Origin: Phoronis australis
Taxonomy: Eukaryota > Phoronida > Phoronidae
Length of the DNA: 64,000 nt
Assembly (NCBI GenBank): GCA_002633005.1
Contig: NMRA01000215.1
Coordinates: forward strand, 136,690-200,689
Direction: 5' to 3'
Position 1 is the stretch's first letter. Each line of letters opens with the position of its first letter. Position numbers and translations under genes: made by a program. The notes beneath the pieces were generated by a model, which saw only the letters and a program-made list of their open reading frames with translations, searched no databases and was not told where the DNA came from. Positions 15,401-27,400 of the stretch are shown here, piece by piece.

Positions 15401-18400
15401 ATTGTTGCACTATATAATGTTTTTATGAACAGGGTCAAGCATTTAATTTCACTAGCATGTTTTTAAGTTCTATGCCAGGTATGTATGCAAATTTGAGCCT
15501 TTAAGGCATCTGTAACCAGAATAATGTGTTTTTAAAAGAAAAATTAGTATTCAAGTGTTTCTTCACTCATGTTAGCTGGTTACTGCTTGCATGTGCATGT
15601 TTTAAACTTATCATTTAATAGTCAATGTGAAATTGACTAAGCGTCAACATTCACCATTTTGTTTTGTATAAGTCAAGTTTCACTCGCACTACAGTTCAGA
15701 AATTTGCTCTTCGGTTTTATTCAAGTGTTCCGCATACAGGGACATGTCCGTAATTCTTGATATAGGTGTGGCTTCAAATGTAGGTGCATAGATCTGAATA
15801 TAGAAACATGCAGTTAGTCGCATTAACTGTTAATTACTTTGTTGTTTCAGTTTCTACGAACCCTATCGCCCCCTGGCGATGATATTAAGAACTCCTCCGG
15901 ACAGTGTATCCTTTGACTACTGGTAACTGGAACAGTGCTTGCAAAGAATTGCTTGGTGAAATTGAACTTTGTAATGGATGCAAACCTTAAATCAATACAA
16001 AAAAAAGAAGTAGAATTGATGTATACTTGAAATTCCTAAGTATAGAATTGCCATGTTGTCTACTCTCTGAGATGTTGTTTCCAGCTTATGAAGATAGAGA
16101 TTGAGGCCAGTTATAGCAATTATTATAGTGCAAAGCCAACAAATTATGACTCGTAAAATTTCTTAACGGCTTTATTTTATTTGTGGTTAGAAAAGATGGA
16201 GTTCACTGTCTGAATTTGAGCTTGTAATCCTGTTTAGAATGTTACAAATTGTAAAAAGTAATTAAGACTGGATTTTGTTATGATGTGTGCCATTGGAAGT
16301 GATGAGCGTCACTTGACCAAGGAGAGACGCACCTTGTATTTCTGTCCATTTTCTGTTCCTTTACTTCGTTTACCAGTCTTGCAGGTAAATGCAGTCACAC
16401 CTGTCTTCCAACCAAATCATAGATTTCATAACAAAAGTGTCAGCGATCAAATTCTCAAGTAAGTAGTTCTCAAACCGATGGTATCTGTAATTCACATTTA
16501 CATTGATTTTCCAAATGAAGAATTTGTAGCATTTTGATTGGCTCATTTTGACATTTGCACACCAAGAGAGGGCATTGCTTTCTTGAATGCAGTGTCAAAA
16601 ACAGTTGCAGTTAACTATGTAACAAACTCGTATCTTGATGAAATTGTTAGGAAGACAGTATGCATTGAAAAGAATCAGTTTTTCGGAAAGCCTTTCATTT
16701 TGAAATATTGTTGCAGATTTTCATCTAGAAGTTAATGTTAAACGTCATTTTTAGCATTTCTAATGCCACTTGTGTTTTTCAGATATTATAAAATGAACGA
16801 GGTTCAAAGGTTTAGATTCTCACGACCTGTCACAGACAACAAAAATGATGTCACCGTAAGTAGATTTTCTACAGTCAGGCAGTTGTAATATTTTGATAGC
16901 CTTTGAGAATATTTTCTTTGTTGAAAAAATAATTTTACTTGGGTTTTTTAAGTAACAATTTCAATTATTTTACTGTTGGTGTATTTTTTTGTCAGCTGTT
17001 TAAATTAGGAAACATCTTGCAAATTTGGAGAACGATTTCCAAAATTTTTTCACTTCTCCATTTTTCAGTAGCTCACAGCTCACCACTTTTAAAAATGCCC
17101 CGAATTTCATCACGTTGTAGGACATCTTTTCATTACAAACCGTGTTTGTGATGATAAAAAAAATCTTATTTATTTTTATTGAGAAATAATTTAAAGGGAC
17201 CATGTTTTAGCGATTCACATATACTTATTGCCACAAGATCACCTAAATCTCTGTTAAAAAAATGCTCTACAACCCTCATCAATCTTCAGTTTAGAGTAAG
17301 CTTGAAAACTTGTAAAGTTTACTTAATATTGGCACTGACTAACACTTCGTAATAGCTAATTGGCGGTTATGCGGACAGATCACTCACTTCAAACGACTGG
17401 ATCCACTTCCTGAAACCACTGGGATTACATTGCAGCTGTTAGTGTCTCAGGAGAGCTTCTAAATCATGCGATAATAGCTTGTGACAGGATTATTTTTGGG
17501 ACAAATCATCAGGATTTAGCATTCTTTTAAAAGTATAGTTTCACTGTTCCTTCACATTGTGCAGTAGCCATGCAGGGAGATGTTATTGCCATGTGGGAAG
17601 GTATTCTTGTCATATAAGGTGGCGTTCGTGCCATATAAGAAGGTGTTCTTGCCATATGGAGAGGTGTTCTTGCCATATGAGGAGGTGTTCTTGCCATATG
17701 GGGAGGTGTTCTTGCCATATGGGAAGGTGTTCTTGCCATATGGGAAGGTGTTCTTGCCATATGGGAAGGTGTTCTTGCCATATGGGGAGGCATTCTTGTA
17801 ATGCTGGGAGGTGTTCTTTAGACAGTGTGTTGTGTTTGACTTGCAGAACATGTGGTTGGAGCGCACCATCGTCGTCACTAGTTACCCCCTACCAGGCATC
17901 TTACGATGGTTCCCTGTGTCTTCTACAGAGACAGTAAGTTGCTTAACTGTCCACAGATGCTTTCTCTTATCCAGCTGCTTGCGAATTATTGGTGTTTGCA
18001 ACTGTATGTACACACACTCTTTTCCGTATTCCTAATCTGTGTATGCGTTCATTTGTGTGGAGCATAAGACAACATTTCTGATTTAAGCTTTAAGTCGTCT
18101 TTCATGAAACAGACCCTGGTCTCTTGAAATTATGAACTATCCCTTCTTTATGAGAGCGAAAATCACCTCTGATTTGAGTTACAATTACGTTAAGACCAAT
18201 TAGCTAGCTGTAAGAGGTTAAAATTGATAGTTCAGAAGCAGATTTGTAACAGCTTTCATGTAATTTTGCAGTATTGGCTTTCATAGAACTGGATTTCAAT
18301 TGCTCCTAATATTTCTTAAGCATATGTTCACTTGTTGAATTTTAGGGGATTACGGTACTGACACCTACATGAATGTGAAATTCTGGATTCTTAAATTTTA

Positions 18401-21400
18401 TCCTTTTTCTTTTGCGCAGTACTTAGTGAGCCCTCTGGAGAACGCCTTGGAAACAATGGAGAGCAAGAACAAACGGCTGGAGGAGTTGATTGAGCAGCAT
18501 AGCAATGATATGAGCATGAGGGTGGATACCCTGAGTATGGAGTTACAGGGTGTGGTGGACGCGGCAGTCAATGGGGGTATAGCACTGTTCAAGGTGGGTA
18601 TACGGGGGTGCATGTGGAGTTAAAAGGTAGTGGTGGACGCAGCTGTCATTGTGGGTATAGCAGTGTTCAAGGTGTGTATGGGGGGGGGAGGTTTGTGAAT
18701 GGAAGGGTGGATATCATGGATGTGATGTTGAACGAGATGGTGGACACAGCTGTCATTGGGGGTATAGCACTGTTCAAGGTGTGATTAAGAGTGGATTCAC
18801 TGACTGTGTCATCATGACGGCCGGCCATAAGCCAAATTCATCGTCAGAATAAACTTCCGTCTTAACCAAGAATGAAGTGGAAGTAACAGGAAAGTTGTCA
18901 AGGCGACTAAGCTAGTCTGTGATTAGAATGTTGCCATCATAATGGTCAGTACTAGTTGTTTTTGATGTTAACAGACTTAGCTGCACGACTGGGAAACTCT
19001 TTTGTACTTGTGTACTGTAGAGAGTATTGATGTAGTTACTAGAAATGTTGAAGGAGAAATTTTGTCTATGTTATTTTTATTAGACTGGTGTACCGTTAGT
19101 AATCGTAGATGTGTTTCAATGTTAAATACTGTTCTCTTGTCCGTAATTGACTGTGTGTGTCACATTTAGGAGATTACGAATTTGGTTTGTGTCAATTTCT
19201 GACATCTTTGCATTCCCTTTGACTGAGCTAGTTCAGTCTGTGATTGGTTTGAGATAACACAGAAGTGCCGAAGACTCACTAACCAACTGTGACACTTCTG
19301 TTATGTTTCATGCATGATTAATTAGGGCCAGAGAAACTATAATTATTAGTATTTCAATGTAATTAGAATACTAGAAACATAAGAATATTAATAAAGGCAA
19401 GGTATAATGTTGGTTTTCAATGTTAGACATCTGTTAATAAGCTGGAAGGGTAATAGTCTGATGTAACATGCCTGCATTTTGAGAACCAGTTTTCTCCACT
19501 ACATAACGGGCATCATCTGGTTCTCAAAGTGCGGGCACGTCATATCAGATTATTGCCGCTTGAAGTGCTGTTCCATGCTGAATAGCATCTGTTTGTTTTG
19601 GTAATCACTGTTTTCTGCATTCATCAGTTGATTTTGTGCTCCGTATTTACAGGTCTTCTATGAAGAGCAATACTTAATTGATAATCCAGATGCCAAGAAT
19701 CAAGCACTGGTGCTCAAGTTGAAAGATGCCACTAAACATCAGGTTAGAAATGTGACCAATCTCTGTTGAGACTTCACAAACCAATTTTTATTGTGCATCA
19801 TTGATTCTGGGAGTAGCACCAGTTGTAGTATGACAGGTAGAAAATTTTTTGGCATTTTTTTTGAAAATTTCCCACTTGTGTGTATGTTACTGGAGCATGA
19901 CAGATAAAGGTACACTGTGCTAGAGAGGGATTGACAGGGGTCCCAGGGGATATACCGTGTTTTGGGTTGCTGCGAACGTTTGTTCTTTAGGAAAAGGTTG
20001 ACGATCGGCGAGTGACAGCAGCATTTCACATAATGTAACACATTTTGTATCTGTGATGGGATGGGTGTTTATTGCTAAAAAAATACTGCGATAAAATCTC
20101 ATCGAAAGTTATTGTCAAATTTGATACTTAGCTCTTTTTTCAAAGTGTTCTTTTGTGTTATGGTGGATATTTTACAAAACCTGAGCATTGAAAAGCATTA
20201 ATTGTCTGCTATATATCTTATATGAAAAAGTAGGAAATAAAAATTCAGGTGTCGGCCATATTGTGTCCTAAACTGGTGAGATTATACCTTGTACTGTTGT
20301 TTTAAATAAGTTTATAAATATTTGTAGCGCTTCATTTAAAGTTGGGGCGAAAACCTGGAAAATCCTAGCAAACCATAATTTACACTTGTCTAAATCATTT
20401 GAAAATTAGGAAAAAGTTTTGCTCTAAATTTGCTGATTTCAGTTGTTGGAGGTTTTGTCAACTTTTTAAAAAACTACTGTGGAGTACAAATTAATATGTC
20501 TTACTTGTACATTATTTTTAAGGTTTCTTTTTTCAACCTGTCAGTCAGACGTGTTACTGGCGGGCTGGAAATGTTGTTGCAATTACTGTTGGAGCTGAGA
20601 TTTTCAACAAACTAGTGTGTGCTAGTATCGTGAGAGTTTAGTGAGATTTTGCAAGGTCATGCTAGTGAAAGATAAGATCTTGCAAATGTTTCACAAGTAA
20701 GCCCATAGCCCTAGACTAGTAAAATAGCCGGCATTGAAAGTGATTGGACGGCAATGCTGGAATGTTGAGTTACGGGAGAAAACACCATTCATGTAAAAGC
20801 ACCATTTAAAGTGCACATTCAAATAAAAATTTACGTCTTTTGAGTGACTAGCATTGTGGAAGGTGCCTTGGTAAGATATATCACTTATTGACTAAATGCT
20901 CCATGTCGTCTGCACTGTGACCTGTTTGTCTGCTTCAGCTGGCTATCTTAACACATGGACTAGGGATCCATGGTCAGAAAGCACCAGACACTCTGCAGCC
21001 ATTCCACATGCATATGGAGGAGAGGTTTGAGCAGATGAGAAAGAACATTGAAGAAGAGTACAACATCAAGGTCAGTGGCTGACATGATGCAGTAGACGTC
21101 ATATTGACCTTGTTACGATAGTGCACAAAGTCATCTGCTCACGCTTTTGGGTCACATTACGGATGTGTGAACATTTTGTGACATCCGCGTAATATGGCCG
21201 ATTGCGTGTGAAAACTCTCAATTAACTTTTATAGCTTGGGAGAATGCAAAGTGAAAGGAATGAAGTGGTATGTGTTACTTATGAGTTTAAAGATAAAATT
21301 TGCCATCAATCTGTGCTGTGGGATGGTTACGCTTACTTTTTGGAAATCCTTAAGAAGGTTAATGTCAGGCTTACAAATTTTGTCATCGTCAGTAAGTTTG

Positions 21401-24400
21401 CACTTGATGTTGTACCACAAGATCGCTACATGTGGAATAGGACGGACAGTGTGCTCACACAATACATAAATTTGCGTACATGGTGTAAAGTGAAAAGAAA
21501 GAGATTGTATAAATTTTTTTGGAATCAGTTGTAAGTATGGTTATGTGGTGATATTTCAGTACTTACAGAGGATTTGATGTCATTCTTTGAGATCCCGAGA
21601 CACCCAGTTATGATGACCATTGGTCAATGTAATTTATAAAAGGCAGGTTTTTGTTGATTGATCACTTGTTCTGCATTCCCACTGCAGTGACTTACCCTGC
21701 TATGTTCTGTGTATTGAACTGAGTGCCCTTGATCAGACATTGCATTTTTACAAAATAATCGTCGTGTGGTTCCGTTTCCTAGGTACCACCCAATACACCC
21801 ACGAGGGTCACCACTGCTCGAGTGAAGCGAGTGCAGACGATGCCCTCTCAGCCAAGGGCACAGACTCTAATGGCACCTTCAGAGTACGTAAAGAGAAATT
21901 TGCTATAGTTGTCATATCCAGGGGTGAATGTTGTAGCCTCTAGTTCTAGTTATCATGCTGGGTCATGGTACATACATGGCTTTTGAGGGGAGGTCAATGT
22001 TTGTTCTTTGGAAATTGTTGTCATTCTCCAAGTCAAAGCTTCCTATGTGTCTAATCATGGATTGCATGACTTTGAAAGACCTGTCCCTCAGGAAGTTGAC
22101 AATACCTCTCTAGCAGTGGCCTGTAACAATCATCAACTTACTGTCATGTAGTTTGTGCACCATTTAACATGATCCCCTTGAAACTTTGTTCCCGAATTGT
22201 GCTTTTAGTTTGTGATAGCTCCCCCTAAAATATGCTGTCCAGCTTTGAAGTGTCACATTTCACATGTACTGTCATGAATTGGAAGTGTCATATTTCACAT
22301 TTACTGTCATGAATTGAAAGTGTCATATTTCACATTTACTTTCATGCATATGAAGTGTCACATTCACCAAATAACGTTAATTTTCAAGTGATTAGACAAG
22401 ATTAATTATCACAGCCTTGATGATCTGTTCTAACAGATGTCTCTTGTTGTAATGGCAAATCACAATTACAGTGTTCGTGTCAGGCTCATGACCAAGTTGA
22501 GGGGAGATAACTACTTTATACACAGAGTTTAGCGCTATGACATGAGTAGGATAACACGTGCCGTTGTTGAATACTAAGTATATGGCTCGTTCTAGTTATT
22601 GTACCATCAATCAACATCTCAAACAGTGAAAGTGTATGATTGCTTAGTCCCCTCTATTACCACAGTTAACATAGAAAGTCCGATTTTTTCTTCCCATTAA
22701 TGTTAAATTAAAACAACACAGGGCACCACCTGTTGGCGAGCCAGCTGAACCCGAGAGGTACGTATGCATCCTTGTAACTGTTGCGGTTAGGGGGGAGGAG
22801 CTAGTTGCTAGGTAACACCATGCCCTTCATCTGTCGCTTGCTCATTTGCTGACTGGGTGCGTCTCTGGGCATCTAATAAAGCATTCAGATATGGAATATT
22901 AGGACGCCTGATGAAAAGCAGATCAGATGTTTTAAATGACCGTTCATGACGGCGTCCTAGCTGCTGTTTTTTTAGTAATAATCATTAACATTATTCATCA
23001 GATTTTTATATTTTGACCAATGACATGAGGTCACCATGGGCAAACACAGCTGTCATGAGAGTGTAGACCTATTCTGTATGAAGGCAGATCTACCATCAAA
23101 TGAATATTCAAAATGTGGATCAGACATCCAGTTTGCCTTCTGATCAGACAGCATGTGACCGTTGTTTTGCTGTCTCCCGCCTTTCATTTTCTGTTTGAAT
23201 AATGTTGCCAGGAGTTGCGTAAGTAAAAAGGTGAATTGGTAACGAGAGTTTCACCTGAGAAATTTCACTCTCTCTTTTGTTATGAAAATGGGATGAATGC
23301 GTTAAATCCGTGGCTTCTTATTTATACCGCTCTCTTATTATCATGAAATCTCACCTTGACTTGTTAATTGTGGTTGGTGTTTTTCTGTCTGTCTCAATTT
23401 GGGTGTGTACAGGTGTGCGGGTCAGTGAAAGGTGAATTTTAAGGAAGAATTTCACCCAGTGTTGTATGACAGTGTCCTGCGCTCATGGCTTGCAGCTTAA
23501 GATGCGCTCTCTAATTCTGGAGGAGCAGATTTAACCCAGACACCATTTTCACTAAACGCAGTTCAGTCGAGCATTGTCGTACACATGAAGTTGTATGCTG
23601 TGATTGTTTTTCATTGAGAATTATGATAACATCGTTCTTGTGTAATGTTTTACCATGGTGTTATGGTACCAGGTTATATCTTACAAATAGTCCATGACTT
23701 ACAGTTTGTGTTAACCAAAACAAAGCTGAGTCGAAGAATACCTAGTATGCTGTTTTAAATGGTTCAAAGTGCAAAGGAATACATTTAGCAAACTTGAACA
23801 AAACAGTTGAAATGGCCAAGAAATAAACATTTTGCAGTTTCATCATTTCTTGCTTGTAAGTAGGCATCCCCTTATAACTCACAGCCTAAGATGCGATTTT
23901 TAGACTTGGTTACTTAACTATAAAAATGGTCTCAAACCTTTCAATGTTGAGAGAAAGAGTGAAAAAAAAATCCTGCAACAGATCTTTTGGGGTGGGGCGT
24001 AACTAGTAAAAGGGTATCGAAAAGCTTGGGGGGTTTTGATGGGGCTTGCCAGTCCTTCCAAAATAGTGCCCCTTGTATTCGGTTCCTCTCACTCCCTCAC
24101 TTTCTGGTGATCACTGAAGCACATTGCCATCATGGCTAGATGATATTCAGTCCTGTTTAGTGGCCTTATTAGGCTATTTCTTGATTTATGTGTTTAGACC
24201 AGAAAGTGGTCATCTTTCACACTAAATTTTAGTGATACTCTTTCTGCTTTATTTCTGTTAAAATTTCATAAAAGGAAATCAATCTAGTTAAAATGTATTT
24301 CCAAATGATGCTCTTTGAGCACATTTTAACAAATGTTCTCAAAATAACCAGAATTAAATACGGAATTTTCAAAATAATTTCGGGTGGTGCACCAACAAAA

Positions 24401-27400
24401 TGGCCTCCATAGTTGACCAGCATTGAACTTCACTTTTGATAAATTGCCATAAAATACACTACTACATACAAGACAATAAATTCATTATTTTCTTTGGACT
24501 CAGTTTTCTATCTTTGCATGTGTCTGGGAAGTTAGTGACTCAATGTGTCGTCATCTAACAACTCCCTCTAACTTTTTGCACCCCAATATAACAAGAGCAC
24601 ACACTAGTTGTAGAGTTGGGCCATTGTTTAACACTGTGTCAAATTCACGTTACTTGAACAGGCACTGTTTGGTCTGCTAACAGTAGACAGGGGTGTATGT
24701 AACAGCATTTACTACATGTCACTGGCTCTTCAATGTCTGTTTAATCAAGAATCCACTTTTTTACTAGAATCATGGTTTTTTAGTTGTTTGCTTGTGTTTG
24801 ATTTTCATGTTTTAAAAGTTTTTAGTAGAACTTGTGATATCTGTCTGATGACTTCAGTTGGCTGATGAACATGAAATTGAAAAGATGTAATAATCATGTT
24901 TCTGAAAAAGATTTTCATACCACTGTTTATTTCAAGTAAGTCTTTGATGAGTGTTTATAAAAGCACCCAGTTAAAAAACATCGAAATAGTCCTGCAGAAT
25001 AACATTCAGTGAAGCAACAAACATTTTCACATGCAGTCCAGCAAGTCCGTCAGAAAACCACTCAGTAGTGAGATGCTGAATTGCTCTTACTAGGAGGTCA
25101 TGCTCTCCTGAAATGGCTGCATTTTCAGTGTTTTTAACTAAATTTTTAATTTGAAATTCTGTGTGGGCGAAAAATGTTTTAGCTGGTTTGTCTGTGTGTA
25201 TCGTTTTGAATCTTGCATTTACAGAAGAGAAAAAACAAACTTGCACAGGTACATGTGTACTGAAATTGTTTATGTATGTTAAGAGTCAATAGAATATGGC
25301 TACAAACGCTTAGCTTGTCGTTGTGTTTTTAATGTACTATTTTTATACCTGTGCGTCAGTGTGTTTTAAAAACCCAGGCTTATGTTAAAGGAGACTTTTC
25401 TTTCAACTGCTCGTGATGTCTGTTTTGTAGGCCTACCTATGCCACCCCGGCGGCAGTGTTAGCAAGTGCCCAAGTCAACCGGTCGCAGTCAGTCTTCATA
25501 AAGAATGTCCCGTCGCCCAGTAAGACACTAACGACACCCTCAAAGTCCAAGTCGTCATCCAACTCTCGTATCGCCAGCTTTGCGTCACTTCTGTCGGAAA
25601 GTTCGTCTAGTAGTAGTGACCGTAACAGCAGAGAGGGTCCGCTGATAGAGATTTCCCAAGAGGTGAATACTATAATTTCATTCCTACCAGCCCAGAATCC
25701 CCAGATGCCACCATCACATAGGGGTATGCGTGAATGATTCATTCACGGGTTAGTTTTTCAAAGGAAGACGCGTCGTTTCCCTCTCGGACGTGCGAATTTA
25801 GGAGTCAATCGCTTCAATTACAGTACTTTGCTTCTAAGTGTTCAGCGTAAGTTTATTTTCCAACTTTTTGTGATTAATTCTTTATTTGCTGCCGCTTAAC
25901 ACCGGTTCTCTTGGGGTTCCCCCATCTTCAGGATTCATCCCATCGGTATTTGAACTGAATCTAGCTTTGTTTTTTTACTGTATCATGTGTTCAGGTGGCT
26001 CCATCTAGTGATGAATGTATGGCAGTGCAATATTCAGCCTTCTGACCAGGTCTATGGGAAACAACAAACAAAACATTCACGCAATCGGATTTTATTGCCT
26101 CTGGTTGTGACCCTGAAACATGGGGAAACTCTGAATCGAGAGTCTGAACAAGAGAATAACCAAACTTGTCCCACTTTCAACTGGACGTAACTGTTGACAT
26201 TTGCTCACATTGCAGTTAAGGCCTGCCCGACCCCCGCGACCCGATAGCGATGCCAGAAGGTCGAGGTCAATGAGTGGAACATTCAACAAATCAAACACAT
26301 CGCTGAACAAGTTCTCTGTTTCTGGAGGTGAGATACATGTAACAGATTTGTGTGTTGCTAGATATGCGCGTATTGAGGCACGTGCACATCCAAATTTAGG
26401 TGCACTAAAATCTGACCAATATCAGACAAAAGTAATTGGCAAATTTTTCAAGGGCTAACCTTGTTTTGAATACCCTCATTTTTTCAAAATATTGTCTTTT
26501 GGTAGCTGTGGTACAGAACAGGACAAAGAACCATTCTGGTATTGTATATGATTTATGAATAAATGAGAAAATATAATTTCACCTGTTCGCCATACATATT
26601 GTGTCAATTTGGTGAAATTTTTTTATGGCGGCATGTATCAATATGTGAAACCTTTGAGTATACTAATTGTTTTGAAATAGGCATTAGTTAAGTAAAATGT
26701 ATGCTTACAGAACTGAATGTGTGCATACATGGCAAGTGTTTAAAGCCAGTATAAACACACTTGGTTATACTACTTACCCTAATGAGGATTTGATTTATTA
26801 GATATCACATGTAAAAATGAAACATTGAAAACTATAAATTGTTAATATTTACAATTATAAATTTAAGTAAAGAAGCACGTGTATGACATTAGAATAACAC
26901 AAAGTGTTTCTTGGGGTGATTCTGGACTTGGAAAGAACTGTTTGATTATTGTTGTTGAGAGCAGGTATTTCAAGTTGGCTTGTCACTACGTGTCATTTTA
27001 GGCGTCAAGCATTGTCTCAAACAATAATGAAGCGTTAATTCTTCTAAGCCCACAAATTAGTCGCTAACAAGATGAGGTCATTTTAAAGACGATGTCTATC
27101 GTCTTTTGTTTATGTAAATCCTATTTGTTGTTTAGAAATTCCTATTAACGACATCGATGCAGACATCAACTCCAACTCTGAAGTTCCGCCGCCACTACCG
27201 GACAAACTAGCCACTGCTGATTACTCAAATTTAGACGATATGGAGGCAGCGCCACCTCTCAAGGCAAGATCCTTCTCACAGCGGTCTCATAAGGACAAGG
27301 TATCTATGGGTTTCTATTCGGTTCTATTCATACAATAACACTCGACTTGTAAGCTGGAACTAGCCGGACCGAGAAACTTTATCTAAGTAAGGCGAATTCT

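Noticed and set aside
17527-17937. Overlapping repeat ORFs on both strands, such as runs of HMARTP and SYGKNT-type units
   Set aside because: They are products of the 21-bp minisatellite, which stays open in several frames; no start context, splice sites or family support.
24971-25246. 91-codon reverse-strand ORF in a DOCK intron
   Set aside because: It begins at GTG, not ATG, has no recognised motif and no splice context; probably chance.
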